Positions 1 through 8,784 of a DNA stretch of 64,000 nt are shown piece by piece. Below the pieces are notes generated by a model that made no database searches, was not told the origin of the DNA, and worked only from the letters and a program-made list of their open reading frames with translations. Origin of the DNA: CAIWHR01 sp039931775 (GTDB taxonomy: Bacteria > Pseudomonadota > Gammaproteobacteria > Burkholderiales > Casimicrobiaceae); assembly GCA_039931775.1 (NCBI GenBank), contig JBDTRG010000160.1:1-64000 (forward strand), in the 5' to 3' direction. Position numbers and translations under genes: made by a program. Within the stretch, counting starts at the first letter, position 1, and each line of letters begins with the position of its first letter.

Positions 1-1534
1 GCCGCGCGAGGCCCACGCCCTCGTTGGGCAGCTGGCGGAATTCGAACGCGAGCTCCGGATTGCCGACGTTCATCATGATTTTTGTCGGCGAAGGCGGCAT
101 CCGGTCGAGCACGACGTCGACGATCTCGACCGGGAGGATCCCAGCGTAGACGTGGCCGGTGTCGCCGTCCGCGCACGATACCGTCACCTGCGCGCCCTCC
201 TCGAGGACGCGCGTCGCGTCGCCGCAACCAACGACGGCCGGGATGCCCAGTTCGCGGGCGATGATCGCCGCGTGGCACGTGCGCCCGCCGCGATTGGTGA
301 CGATGGCGGCCGCGCGCTTCATCACCGGTTCCCAATCGGGATCGGTCATGTCGGCCACGAGCACGTCGCCCGCCTTGACGCGATCCATTTCGGCGGCCGA
401 TTTCACGAGCCGCACCACGCCCTGTCCGATCCGCTGGCCGATCGCCCTGCCGCTCGCCAGCACCGCGGACGTCGAGTTCAACCGGTAGCGGCGCAGGTTG
501 CCGGCCGGCTCGCGCGACTTCACGGTTTCGGGTCGCGCCTGCAGGATGTAGAGCTTGCCGTCCGTGCCGTCCTTGCCCCATTCGATATCCATCGGCCGGC
601 CGTAGTGCTTTTCGATGGCCACCGCGCTGCGGGCGAGTTCATGCGCCTCGTCATCCGTGATCGAGAAGCGGCCGCGTTCAGCGTCCGCAACAGCGAGCGT
701 CGTCGTCGAGCGGCCCGCACGATCGCCGTCCCCATAGATCATCCGAACGGACTTCGTGCCCAGCGTCTTGCGCAGGATCGCCGGACGGTTGGCGGCGAGG
801 TTCGGCTTGTAGACGTAGATTTCGTCAGGATTCACCGCACCCTGGACGACGGTTTCGCCCAGCCCGTACGACGACGTGATGAAGACGACCTGATCGAAAC
901 CCGATTCGGTGTCGAGCGTGAACATGACCCCGGCGGCGCCCTTGTCGCTCCTCACCATCTGCTGGACGCCCGCGGACAGGGCAACTTCCGCGTGCGCGAA
1001 GCCCTGATGGACACGATAGGCGATGGCCCTGTCGTTATAGAGGCTGGCGAATACCTCGTTCATGGCGTGAAGTATGTTTTCCAAGCCATTGATATTAAGG
1101 AATGTCTCCTGCTGGCCTGCGAAGGAAGCCTCGGGAAGATCCTCGGCGGTCGCCGACGAGCGCACCGCCCAGGTGGCATCGGGCGACGCGCCAGCAAGCG
1201 CGCGATAGGCCTCCGCGATTTCGGCGTCCAGCGCCGCGGGAAACGGCGCCGCCGCAACCCAGCCGCGAATCTGCGCACCCGCCTTTGCCAACGCGGCGAC
1301 GTCGTCGACGTCAAGCCCGGCAAGGCGAGCGGCGATGCGCTCTTCCAGCGAGTTGTGCGCGAGGAACTCGCGAAATGCAAACGCCGTGGTGGCGAAGCCG
1401 CCGGGCACGTGGATCCCGGCGTCGCCGAGCTGGCTGATCATTTCGCCGAGCGACGCGTTCTTGCCTCCGACGCGATCGACGTCGCTCATCCGCAAGCGGT
1501 CGAGGGGAATCACCCTGGGCGTGACATTTGTCAT
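1..1534 (-). CDS. ppsA: Phosphoenolpyruvate synthase, N-terminal two thirds (cut by window edge)
   Basis: PpsA converts pyruvate, ATP and water to phosphoenolpyruvate, AMP and phosphate in gluconeogenesis. The protein starts MTNVTPRVIPLDRLRMSDVD and continues with the VGGKNASLGEM stretch of the ATP-binding domain. About 511 of the usual roughly 790 residues are visible. The swivelling phosphohistidine domain is present, with the signature GGRTCHAAI; the histidine falls at residue 421, the same number as in E. coli PpsA. The PEP-binding barrel lies beyond base 1. The ATG at 1534 follows a GAGG sequence at a good distance. A possible -10 (TAAAAT, complement of 1602-1607) lies upstream without a clear -35. 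Its regulator gene ppsR is about 3.4 kb away. Confidence 0.96.
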   Translation of the reverse strand, partial: MTNVTPRVIPLDRLRMSDVDRVGGKNASLGEMISQLGDAGIHVPGGFATTAFAFREFLAHNSLEERIAARLAGLDVDDVAALAKAGAQIRGWVAAAPFPAALDAEIAEAYRALAGASPDATWAVRSSATAEDLPEASFAGQQETFLNINGLENILHAMNEVFASLYNDRAIAYRVHQGFAHAEVALSAGVQQMVRSDKGAAGVMFTLDTESGFDQVVFITSSYGLGETVVQGAVNPDEIYVYKPNLAANRPAILRKTLGTKSVRMIYGDGDRAGRSTTTLAVADAERGRFSITDDEAHELARSAVAIEKHYGRPMDIEWGKDGTDGKLYILQARPETVKSREPAGNLRRYRLNSTSAVLASGRAIGQRIGQGVVRLVKSAAEMDRVKAGDVLVADMTDPDWEPVMKRAAAIVTNRGGRTCHAAIIARELGIPAVVGCGDATRVLEEGAQVTVSCADGDTGHVYAGILPVEIVDVVLDRMPPSPTKIMMNVGNPELAFEFRQLPNEGVGLAR

Positions 1535-1641
1535 GTTGATGCGGACCTCGAAGGCGAACAGGTGCGCATGCTGCGCCGCGCAATCCCCGGTTGGGAGCTG
1601 CATTTTAGCGCGCCCGATGATCGGCTCGCGAGCGATGTTGC

Positions 1642-1675
1642 GATGCAAAAACAACGAACCCGCCGAAGCGGGTTC
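1642..1675 (-). terminator. Rho-independent terminator after the XRE regulator
   Basis: On the minus strand an 8-bp stem (GAACCCGC, tetraloop, GCGGGTTC; 1656-1675) is followed by GTTGTTTTTGC. It lies just after the stop of the XRE-family gene and before the start of ppsA, so it should separate the two transcripts. Confidence 0.75.
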
Positions 1676-1717
1676 CGGGGGGTGGCTAAGCGGCCGCCCG
1701 TGGATCGCGCCGGTCGA

Positions 1718-2110
1718 CTACCCCGGATGGTCGCCGCCGGGCCGACCGTCGCCGGGCAAAGCGAGGTCGATAGGGTCCGCGGATCCTGCGCCTGCGAGCA
1801 CGGGTTCCGCACCGGTGGATTCGGGCGCCCGACCCTTCACCGCGCGCCGCAATGTCCGGTAGAGGTCAGGGTGCGACGACTTCAAATAGCTGATGATCTC
1901 GAAGTCGACGCGCTTCACCTGCGACAGGTCGATCTGCTCGACGTGCACGAGGCGCAGCAATTCGCGCACGGGCTTCGGCATTTCGCGGCCGCTCTCGTAT
2001 CGCGAGCCTCCGCTTTGCGTGACGCCGATCTGCGTCCAGAACTGTTCTTGATTGAGTCCGAGGCGGCGCCGGATTTCGCGCGGGTTCAAAACGCGGTCAA
2101 ATATTTTCAT
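1718..2110 (-). CDS. XRE-family helix-turn-helix transcriptional regulator
   Basis: A 130-residue protein. Residues 8-60 look like a Cro/C1 helix-turn-helix: NPREIRRRLGLNQEQFWTQI is the first part, followed by GVTQSGGSRYESGREMP, where the recognition helix and the conserved R-x-E-x-G-R/K-x-x-P turn can be seen. The rest (about 60-100) is a short charged helix region and the last 30 residues are Pro/Gly/Ala-rich. The ATG at 2110 is clear. It lies alone between ppsA and ybiT, both on the same strand, and has its own terminator. Target genes are unknown; ppsA next door is a possible target, but nothing in the sequence shows this. Confidence 0.85.
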   Translation of the reverse strand: MKIFDRVLNPREIRRRLGLNQEQFWTQIGVTQSGGSRYESGREMPKPVRELLRLVHVEQIDLSQVKRVDFEIISYLKSSHPDLYRTLRRAVKGRAPESTGAEPVLAGAGSADPIDLALPGDGRPGGDHPG

Positions 2111-2287
2111 GGAGTCGAATGGGACGCACGGAATCGATAGATAGCCGATTCCCGGGCGACGCTATACCAATGGCATATTCTTGTCAGATTATCGCTTTGG
2201 ACGCAAGCACCATTCGTCCGTCCGCCGCCGCCTTCCCTCGCCATGTTGCAATCCGGTGCTCGCCGCAACGCAGCGTAATCCGCCGAA

Positions 2288-3892
2288 TCAGGCCAAACCC
2301 TTCGACGCCAGGTAGTCGTCGTAGCTTCCCATGTAGTGCACCAGAGTCGATCCGCCCAACTCGATGACCTGTGTCGCCAGCGACGCGACAAACTGCCGGT
2401 CGTGGGACACGAAGATGATAGTCCCGGTGTAGAGCTCGACCGCGAGGTTCAGCGATTCGATCGATTCCATGTCCATATGGTTGGTCGGCTCGTCCATCAC
2501 CAGCACGTTTGGGCGGGTCAGCATCAGCTTGCCGTAGAGCATCCGACCCTTCTCGCCGCCGGACAGCACGCGGACCGGCTTCTTGCCGTCATCGCCCGAG
2601 AACAGCAGGCGCCCGAGCGTGGCCCGGATGATCTGCTCGTCGTCGCCTTCCTGCGCCCATTGCCGCATCCAGTCGAACACGGTCTCGTCAGAATCGAACG
2701 CCGCGGTCTGGTCCTGCATGAAGTAGCCGATGTTCGCCTTCTCCGCCCACTTGACCGTTCCGTTGTCGGGCGCAAGTTCGCCGATCAGCGTGCGCAGGAG
2801 TGTGGTCTTGCCGGCGCCGTTGGGGCCGACGATGGCGAGGCGCTCGCCCGCCTCGAGGATCAGGCTCACGCCGGCGAAGAGTTCGCGCGGCTGGCCCGGC
2901 CAGCCTTTCGCGAGATGCCCGATCTCGACCGCGTGGCGATGGAGCTTCTGCTTCGGGTCGACGTCGAAGCGGATGTACGGATTCTGGCGCGACGAGGGCT
3001 TGACGTCCTCGAGCTTGATCTTTTCGATCTGTCGCGCACGCGAGGTGGCCTGCCGCGCCTTCGACTTGTTCGCCGAAAAGCGCCGGACGAACTCCTGCAG
3101 GTCGGCGATCTTGTCTTTCGCCTTCGCGTTGACCGACAGGAGCTGCGCGCGTGCCTGCGTCGACGCGATCATGTAATCGTCGTAGTTGCCGGGGTAGACG
3201 CGAACGCTGCCGTAGTCGAGGTCGGCCATGTGGGTGCAGACGCTGTTCAGGAAGTGCCGGTCGTGCGAGATGATCACCATCGTGCTCGAGCGGTCGTTGA
3301 TCACGCCTTCAAGCCAGCGGATGGAGTTGATGTCGAGGTTGTTGGTCGGCTCGTCGAGCAGCAGGATGTCCGGGCTCGAGAACAGCGCCTGCGCGAGCAG
3401 TACCCGCAGCTTCCAGCCGGGCGCAACGGCGCTCATCGGTCCGTCGTGCAGCTCGATCGCGATGCCGATTCCGTGCAGCAGCTCGCCGGCTCGCGCCTCG
3501 GCGGTGTAGCCGTCCTGCTCGGCGAAGGTGGCTTCGAGTTCCGCCGCGTGGACGTAATCGTCCTCCGTGGCGTCGGGATTGGCGTAGATCGCGTCCTTTT
3601 CCTGCCGCACCTGCCACATCTCGCGGTGCCCCATCAGCACGACGTCGAGCACGCGCACGTCCTCGTAGGCGAACTGGTCCTGCTCGAGCTTGCCGAGCCG
3701 CTCGTTCGGGTCGAGCGCTACGTTGCCGCCGGAGGGCTCGAGATCGCCGCCGAGGATCTTGATCAGCGTCGACTTGCCGCAGCCGTTCGCGCCGATGAGC
3801 CCGTAGCGATTACCGTCGCCGAACTTGACGTTGACGTTTTCGAACAGGGGTTTCGCCCCGAACTGCATGGTGATGTTGGCGGCGGTCAGCAC
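2288..3892 (-). CDS. ybiT: ABC-F family ATPase, YbiT type
   Basis: A 534-residue protein with two ABC ATPase domains and no membrane segment, as expected for the ABC-F family, whose members act on the ribosome and not in transport. Walker A 1 is GANGCGKST at residues 34-42 and Walker A 2 is GPNGAGKTT in the second half. The first signature is the degenerate VAPGW form of E. coli YbiT, and the second is LSGGEKGRM. Both Walker B motifs end in DEPTN. The linker contains FSANKSKARQATSRARQIEKIKLE, typical of YbiT. Length and sequence match YbiT closely throughout. Start is GTG at 3892. The exact role of YbiT is not settled; translation-factor activity is inferred from the family. Confidence 0.93.
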   Translation of the reverse strand: MLTAANITMQFGAKPLFENVNVKFGDGNRYGLIGANGCGKSTLIKILGGDLEPSGGNVALDPNERLGKLEQDQFAYEDVRVLDVVLMGHREMWQVRQEKDAIYANPDATEDDYVHAAELEATFAEQDGYTAEARAGELLHGIGIAIELHDGPMSAVAPGWKLRVLLAQALFSSPDILLLDEPTNNLDINSIRWLEGVINDRSSTMVIISHDRHFLNSVCTHMADLDYGSVRVYPGNYDDYMIASTQARAQLLSVNAKAKDKIADLQEFVRRFSANKSKARQATSRARQIEKIKLEDVKPSSRQNPYIRFDVDPKQKLHRHAVEIGHLAKGWPGQPRELFAGVSLILEAGERLAIVGPNGAGKTTLLRTLIGELAPDNGTVKWAEKANIGYFMQDQTAAFDSDETVFDWMRQWAQEGDDEQIIRATLGRLLFSGDDGKKPVRVLSGGEKGRMLYGKLMLTRPNVLVMDEPTNHMDMESIESLNLAVELYTGTIIFVSHDRQFVASLATQVIELGGSTLVHYMGSYDDYLASKGLA

Positions 3893-4088
3893 GGTGGGTG
3901 TCGCGTTCTTGGGGTCGTGCGGAGTTGCGTTGCTGGCAGCGCGGGAAATGCGCGGGGAAACCCGCCATTCTGCTAGAATCGACCCGTTATCTCAAGGTCT
4001 TCGTCCGATCGAGGCCCGGATCCCGTCGGCGGTCCCGCACGACCTCCCTGCCGACTAGCGCCACGACGTCCTCAACCCCCGGCCCGCG

Positions 4089-4919
4089 TTGCCTCGCTAC
4101 GACCTGCACTGCCACTCAACCTACTCGGACGGCTTGCTGCCCCCCGCCGCCGTCGTCGCGCGCGCAGCCTCCCGAGGCGTGGACATCCTCGCGCTGACCG
4201 ACCACGACGAAGTGCGCGGACTCGCCGAAGCGCAGGTCGCCGCATCGGAGGCCGGCATCACGCTGATCTGCGGTTCGGAGCTGTCGGTGAGCTGGGGCGA
4301 GCACACCGTGCACGTCATCGCACTGGCGATCGACCCGGACAACCCGACGCTCGTGCAGGGCCTCGACGCAATCCGCCTCGGCCGCACGAACCGCGCGCGC
4401 CGAATTGCCGACAGCCTCGCCTCGGCTGGAATCGGCGGCGCCTACGAGGGCGCCATGAAGTACGTGACGAGCGAACGGCTGGTCTCGCGCACGCATTTCG
4501 CGCGCTACCTCGTCGAGGCCGGACATGCGCGCGAAACGAAGGACGTGTTCAAGCGATTCCTGACCCGAGGCAATCCGGGGTATGTCACCCACCAATGGGC
4601 GTCGATGGGCGACGCCGTTTCGTGGATCCATGCCGCCGGCGGGCAAGCGGTCATCGCGCATCCCGGTCGATACAACGTCAGCGCAACTGGAATGCGCCGG
4701 TTGCTTTCGGAATTTCGCGACTTGGGGGGCGACGCGATCGAGGTGCTGTCGTCGTCGCACACGCCCGCGCAGTATGTCGAGTTCGCCACGCATGCACGCG
4801 TTTTCGGGTTCAAAGCCTCCGGTGGCTCGGATTGGCACGGACCGGACGAAAGCTGGATGGATTTCGGCCGTCTGCCCGAGATGCCGGCGGGCGTCGTGCC
4901 AGTCTGGAACGACTGGTAG
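4089..4919 (+). CDS. rnm: PHP-domain 5'-3' exoribonuclease (RNase AM, YciV/TrpH type)
   Basis: A 276-residue PHP-domain protein. The metal-binding motifs are visible: DLHCHSTYSDG near residue 5, LTDHDE near 37, a Glu in GSELSV, HTVHVIAL, and GGSDWHGPD near the C-terminus. The pattern and length match YciV/TrpH, shown in E. coli to be RNase AM, an exonuclease acting on short RNAs and on rRNA 5' ends. The best start is a TTG at 4089, because the conserved DLHCHS begins four residues later; no ATG fits. It lies 52 bp before ppsR on the same strand and could share a transcript with it. Confidence 0.88.
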   Translation: MPRYDLHCHSTYSDGLLPPAAVVARAASRGVDILALTDHDEVRGLAEAQVAASEAGITLICGSELSVSWGEHTVHVIALAIDPDNPTLVQGLDAIRLGRTNRARRIADSLASAGIGGAYEGAMKYVTSERLVSRTHFARYLVEAGHARETKDVFKRFLTRGNPGYVTHQWASMGDAVSWIHAAGGQAVIAHPGRYNVSATGMRRLLSEFRDLGGDAIEVLSSSHTPAQYVEFATHARVFGFKASGGSDWHGPDESWMDFGRLPEMPAGVVPVWNDW

Positions 4920-4971
4920 CGCCCCCGCCAACGCGCCGGGTACCCGTACCCGACCACGGACCAACGTTTCC

Positions 4972-5799
4972 ATGCCCACTCATCGCACCGTGTTCTTCAT
5001 CTCCGACCGCACCGGCATCACCGCCGAAATGCTGGGCAACAGCCTGCTGACCCAGTTCGAGGGCATCGAGTTCCAGCGGCTGACGATCCCTTTCGTCGAT
5101 TCGCCCGAGAAAATCGACGCGGTAGTCCAACAGGTGAACGAGACCGGCGAACGCGAGGGCCAGCGACCGATCGTCTTCAGCTCGGTCGTCGACGAAGCGA
5201 TGAGCGAGACGGTCCGCCGCAACACGGACGCGCTGACGCTCGATCTCTTCCAGGTATTCATCGCGCCGCTCGAGACTGAGCTCCACGCGAAGAGTTCGCA
5301 CGCAGCCGGCCGCTCGCACGGCATCGCCAACAGCCACGAGTATTTCTCGCGGATGGACGCGATCAACTTCTCGCAGACCCACGACGACGGCGCGGCGACG
5401 CGCGACCTCGCGCGCGCACAGGTCATCCTGGTCGGCGTGTCGCGCTGCGGAAAGACGCCGACCTCGCTCTACCTCGCGCTGCAATTCGGCATCCGCGCGG
5501 CGAACTTCCCGTTCACACCCGACGATTTCGCGGACAGGGCGCTGCCGGCGTCGGTGCTGCCGCACAAGGACCAATTGTTCGGCCTGACGATCAATCCTGA
5601 TCGGCTGCACGCGATCCGCGAGGAGCGCCGCCCGGGCAGCAAGTACGCGGCGCTCGACAACTGCCGTTACGAAGTCCGCGAGTGCGAGTACCTGTTCGAA
5701 CGCGAGGGCATTCCGATGCTCGATACGACCGCGAAGTCGATCGAGGAGATCGCCACGACGATCACGTACCGCGCCAAGTTGCGGCGCCACATTTACTGA
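4972..5799 (+). CDS. ppsR: PEP synthase regulatory protein (bifunctional kinase/pyrophosphorylase)
   Basis: PpsR (DUF299) switches PEP synthase off and on by ADP-dependent phosphorylation and phosphate-dependent dephosphorylation of a threonine next to the catalytic histidine. The 275-residue product opens with HRTVFFISDRTGITAEMLG and carries the P-loop-like GVSRCGKTPTSLYLA, both family hallmarks. Length is normal. The ATG at 4972 is chosen because it places FFISDRTG at the usual distance from the N-terminus; the reading frame stays open upstream. In many betaproteobacteria ppsR lies directly divergent to ppsA; here three genes lie between them. Confidence 0.95.
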   Translation: MPTHRTVFFISDRTGITAEMLGNSLLTQFEGIEFQRLTIPFVDSPEKIDAVVQQVNETGEREGQRPIVFSSVVDEAMSETVRRNTDALTLDLFQVFIAPLETELHAKSSHAAGRSHGIANSHEYFSRMDAINFSQTHDDGAATRDLARAQVILVGVSRCGKTPTSLYLALQFGIRAANFPFTPDDFADRALPASVLPHKDQLFGLTINPDRLHAIREERRPGSKYAALDNCRYEVRECEYLFEREGIPMLDTTAKSIEEIATTITYRAKLRRHIY

Positions 5800-5802
5800 C
5801 GA

Positions 5803-6657
5803 TCAGTCCAGATCGTAGAACGCCCGCGCATTGCCGCCGACGATCGCGTTGCGGTCGTCGGGGGGCAGGCCCGCCAGCAGCGTTTCCGTTGCGGCGACCC
5901 AGATTCGATATCCGCCGGCGAGATCGACCACAGGCCAATCGCTGCCCCAGAGGAGCCTCGTGGGTCCGAAGCATTCGAGCAGATGGTCGACATAGCGCCG
6001 AAGGTTGTCGATGGTCCAATCGGTACGGGCTTCGGTTACGAGCCCCGACAGCTTGCACATCGCGAGCGGATGCCGCGCGACGGCGGCGATGCCGCTCGCC
6101 CAGGGCTCCCACATTCCCGTGGCGATCTCCGGTTTGGCGCCGTGGTCGACGACCACGCGAAGGTCGGGATGCCGATCGAGCATGCGCGTCAGGGACGGCA
6201 GCTGCGCCGTCCTGACCAGCGCGTCGAAGGCGAGGCCGAGCCGCGGCAGCTCCGACAGCGTTCTGTCGACATCGCGCCGCAGGATCCATTCGGGATCCCG
6301 CAGGTCGTGGAGCATCGGCCGGATCGACTTCAGCAGCGCGTTCTGCGCAAGGCGCGTGAGCGTCGGGACGGCATCCTGCGCCGCGAGATCGGCCCAGCCG
6401 ACTACCGCCCGGACGAGCCCATCGCTCGCGTGCGCCACCTTCAGCAGGAACTCCGTTTCGGCGACGGTGGGCGCGGCCTGCACGAGGACGGTCGTGCCGA
6501 TGTCTGCCGCGGCGACCAGCGGGCGAAGGTCGGTCAAAGTGAAATCGCGGTAGATCGGTTTGAGCGCCGGTGTCAGCCATCCGTAGTCGCCGCGATCGAG
6601 GCGCCAGACGTGATGATGCGCATCGACGCGCCCCCCCAGCGCGCGACTCGCGTTCAT
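5803..6657 (-). CDS. Amidohydrolase-superfamily sugar lactonase (L-fuconolactonase-like)
   Basis: A 284-residue amidohydrolase_2 (TIM-barrel) protein. The N-terminal metal motif DAHHHVW is at residues 12-18, the beta-strand histidine is in VVDHGAKP, and the catalytic aspartate is in WGSDWPV near residue 240. Enzymes of this type hydrolyse sugar lactones such as L-fucono-1,4-lactone, L-rhamnono-lactone and 2-pyrone-4,6-dicarboxylate. The gene overlaps the stop of the aldo/keto reductase by 4 bp (ATGA), so the two are translationally coupled. A dehydrogenase making a lactone and a lactonase opening it is a standard pair. L-fuconolactone is the favoured substrate because a FucU homologue is nearby; this is inference. 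Confidence 0.82.
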   Translation of the reverse strand: MNASRALGGRVDAHHHVWRLDRGDYGWLTPALKPIYRDFTLTDLRPLVAAADIGTTVLVQAAPTVAETEFLLKVAHASDGLVRAVVGWADLAAQDAVPTLTRLAQNALLKSIRPMLHDLRDPEWILRRDVDRTLSELPRLGLAFDALVRTAQLPSLTRMLDRHPDLRVVVDHGAKPEIATGMWEPWASGIAAVARHPLAMCKLSGLVTEARTDWTIDNLRRYVDHLLECFGPTRLLWGSDWPVVDLAGGYRIWVAATETLLAGLPPDDRNAIVGGNARAFYDLD

Positions 6658-7652
6658 CGCGGGAGATCCCCGGGAAGCGGCGCGCCGTCGGCAACGAGTC
6701 GACGCGCACGAAGCTCCCGCCAGAAGTCATCGGGAATCGGATGAGTGGCTAGCGCGACATTTTCGTCAAGCTCCGCCGTCGATCGCGCGCCGGCCAGGAC
6801 GCAGGCGATCGCAGGATGCGCACGCGGAAACTGGAGTGCTGCGGCCTTGAGCGGCACGTCGTGCACCGCGCAGAGATCCTCGATCGCGGCAGCGTGGGCG
6901 AGGACACCGGGGCTGGCCGGCGCATAGTTGAAGTAGACGGTGCATCCGTCCGCTGGACGCGTCCCCGTCGCGAGGATGCCCGAATTGAACGGCCCGCCCA
7001 GCACGACGCGGACGTTGCGCTTGACGCACAGGGGCAGGAGTTCGGGGAGTGCCGTCTGATCGAGCAGCGTGTAGCGTCCCGCGACGAGCAGGACGTCGAG
7101 GTCGGCGTGGGCCAACGCGTCGACGCACACCTGCCAATCGTTGACGCCGAGCCCGAATCCCGCGATGGCCCCTTCGGCCTTGAGGCGGGCGAGCGCCGGC
7201 ACGGCGCCGTCCATCGCTTCGCGAAAGCGCTGTGGCTGGTCATCCCCATGCGCATCCCGTGCGACGTCGTGGATGAACGCGTAGTCGATCCTCGCCATGC
7301 CAAAGCGCTGCAGGCTGTCGTCGATACTGCGCAGCGTGCCGTCGTGCGAATAGTCCCAGTGCTGGACGAACGGCAGCACGTGGACATAGCCGTGCTGATC
7401 GCGCGGCGCGTTGCAATCAGGCTTCAGCAGGCGGCCGACCTTGGTCGACAGCACGAAGGCGTCGCGCGGCGATTCGCGCAGCGCAGCACCGATCCGGTGC
7501 TCGGACAGGCCGTGTCCGTAATGTGGCGCGGTGTCGATGTAGCGGACTCCGCGATCGATCGCATGGCGCACCAGCGAGGTCGCCGCGGCGTCGGTCATCG
7601 CGGCAAAGAGATTGCCGAGCGGCGCGCCGCCGAGGCCCAGGATTTCCTGCAT
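6654..7652 (-). CDS. Aldo/keto reductase, D-threo-aldose 1-dehydrogenase (L-fucose dehydrogenase) type
   Basis: A 332-residue aldo/keto reductase. The catalytic tetrad is visible: Asp40 (YIDTAPHYGHG), Tyr45, Lys71 (STKVG) and His128 (FIHD). The N-terminal LGLGGAPLGNLF and C-terminal VLAGARS are typical of the branch containing D-threo-aldose 1-dehydrogenase and pyridoxal 4-dehydrogenase. These enzymes oxidise L-fucose, D-arabinose or L-galactose at C1 with NAD(P) to give a lactone. It overlaps the downstream lactonase gene and is divergent to the aldolase gene (107 bp between the starts), so it probably carries out the first step of sugar oxidation in this locus. The substrate is not shown by the sequence. 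Confidence 0.83.
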   Translation of the reverse strand: MQEILGLGGAPLGNLFAAMTDAAATSLVRHAIDRGVRYIDTAPHYGHGLSEHRIGAALRESPRDAFVLSTKVGRLLKPDCNAPRDQHGYVHVLPFVQHWDYSHDGTLRSIDDSLQRFGMARIDYAFIHDVARDAHGDDQPQRFREAMDGAVPALARLKAEGAIAGFGLGVNDWQVCVDALAHADLDVLLVAGRYTLLDQTALPELLPLCVKRNVRVVLGGPFNSGILATGTRPADGCTVYFNYAPASPGVLAHAAAIEDLCAVHDVPLKAAALQFPRAHPAIACVLAGARSTAELDENVALATHPIPDDFWRELRARRLVADGAPLPGDLPR

Positions 7653-7759
7653 TCCGGCATGTTAATGTAACGGGATCGATCCGGCGTCGCCGCCGCGGGC
7701 CCGCCCGGTGTCCGCACTCCGATTTCACAATCCGCAACTCGTTCGACGAAGGGAATTCG

Positions 7760-8680
7760 ATGGACACCATTCAACCGATGCGCGGTCTCTGGTGCGCGAT
7801 GTTGACGCCGCTCGCCCGCAACGGCGGCGCAGACCATGCGCGCTTTGCCGATCATGCGCGGTGGCTTCTTGCTCAGGGCGTTGACGGCGTCGCGCCGTTC
7901 GGAACCACCGGCGAAGGTCAGTCCTTTTCGATGGGCGAACGTGCCGCCGGACTGTCCGGCCTTCTCTCCGCCGGTATACCGCCCGATCGCGTGGTGGCCG
8001 GGACCGGTTGTACGGCACTCACCGAAACGATCCCGCTGACCCGCCAGGCGGTGCAGTCCGGGTGCGCGGCGTGCCTCGTGCTACCCCCGTTCTTTTTCAG
8101 GGACGCCTCCGACGACGGATTGTTCGCCTGGTACGCGCGACTGATCGAGGCCGTCGGCGACCCGCGCCTGCGAGTCATCCTCTACCATATCCCGCAGGTG
8201 ACCGGTGTCGCGTTTTCGGTGGAACTCGTGGCGCGCCTTGCCACGGCGTTTCCGGGCGTCATCGCCGGCATAAAGGACAGCTCGGGGGATTGGTCGAACA
8301 CGGCCGCACTGCTCGAACGCGCGCCGCAACTGGCCATTTTCGTCGGGCACGAGCCCCATCTGCCCCGCCTTCTGCGTGCCGGCGGTGCCGGGACGATCTG
8401 CGGCGTCGCGAACGTCCATCCGGGCCTCGTTCGGGCGCTCTTTTCGCCGCAGGTGACACCCGCCGAAGAGAAGCGACTCGCGACGTTCATCGAAATCCTA
8501 TTTCGCCAGCCGTTTCTCCCGTCGTTCAAGAGCATCGTCGCCGCCCGGCTGCGCGATCCCGCGTGGCTCGCGTTGTGCCCGCCGCAGCTGCCGCTCGAAG
8601 AAAGCCGGCGCCGGGCCCTACTGGCGGCGCTCGACGACGCCGACTTGTCGGTGCGCCCCGACGCGGTCCACGATCAGTGA
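7760..8680 (+). CDS. DapA/NAL-family Schiff-base aldolase (2-keto-3-deoxy sugar acid aldolase-like)
   Basis: A 306-residue class I aldolase of the dihydrodipicolinate synthase/N-acetylneuraminate lyase family. It has FGTTGEGQS at 48-55, the catalytic tyrosine at Tyr142 (LYHIPQVTG) and the Schiff-base lysine at Lys172 (GIKDSSGD). Start ATG at 7760 follows AAGGGA; the frame stays open upstream but without conserved sequence. It is unlikely to be the lysine-pathway DapA, because it sits among sugar genes and lacks clear DHDPS-specific context. A role in splitting a 2-keto-3-deoxy sugar acid to pyruvate and an aldehyde is inferred from its neighbours. DapA-family genes also occur in the Campylobacter jejuni fucose locus. 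Its stop codon is inside a tandem repeat. Confidence 0.82.
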   Translation: MDTIQPMRGLWCAMLTPLARNGGADHARFADHARWLLAQGVDGVAPFGTTGEGQSFSMGERAAGLSGLLSAGIPPDRVVAGTGCTALTETIPLTRQAVQSGCAACLVLPPFFFRDASDDGLFAWYARLIEAVGDPRLRVILYHIPQVTGVAFSVELVARLATAFPGVIAGIKDSSGDWSNTAALLERAPQLAIFVGHEPHLPRLLRAGGAGTICGVANVHPGLVRALFSPQVTPAEEKRLATFIEILFRQPFLPSFKSIVAARLRDPAWLALCPPQLPLEESRRRALLAALDDADLSVRPDAVHDQ

Positions 8681-8713
8681 CCCATATCAGTGACCCATAT
8701 CATTGACCCATGG
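8675..8713 (+). repeat. Three tandem 13-bp repeats over the aldolase stop codon
   Basis: CAGTGACCCATAT occurs twice without a gap (8675-8687 and 8688-8700), followed by a diverged third copy, CATTGACCCATGG (8701-8713, 10 of 13 matches). The first copy contains the TGA stop of the DapA-family gene. Thirteen is not a multiple of three, so the copies fall in different frames. Confidence 0.85.
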
Positions 8714-8770
8714 CGGCCCTCCGATGTCGGACGGTCCGCTCCGGCGGCCCGATCGGCAACTCCGGCGTGG

Positions 8771-8784
8771 CCGTGGCGCCACGG
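8771..8784. promoter_or_regulatory. Perfect 14-bp palindrome upstream of the sugar transporter operon
   Basis: CCGTGGCGCCACGG is its own reverse complement. A TATGAT hexamer, a possible -10, lies at 8801-8806, so a -35 element would fall on the right half of the palindrome (about 8778-8783). This is the layout of a repressor operator overlapping a promoter for the binding-protein gene that starts at 8902. GC-rich palindromes also occur by chance, and no regulator gene is in the locus. Confidence 0.4.

Noticed and set aside
152..2140. Long open frame on the plus strand (662 codons) opposite ppsA and the XRE gene
   Set aside because: It is antisense to two genes with clear motifs; its product is Arg/His/Asp-rich with no recognisable domain, typical for a shadow frame in high-GC DNA.
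2336..3976. Open frame of 546 codons opposite ybiT
   Set aside because: ybiT matches a known family over its full length; the antisense product shows no domain or ribosome-binding site.
7760..8680. Annotation as dapA of lysine biosynthesis
   Set aside because: The family is right, but the gene sits with a sugar dehydrogenase, lactonase and sugar transporter; a keto-deoxy sugar acid aldolase fits better.
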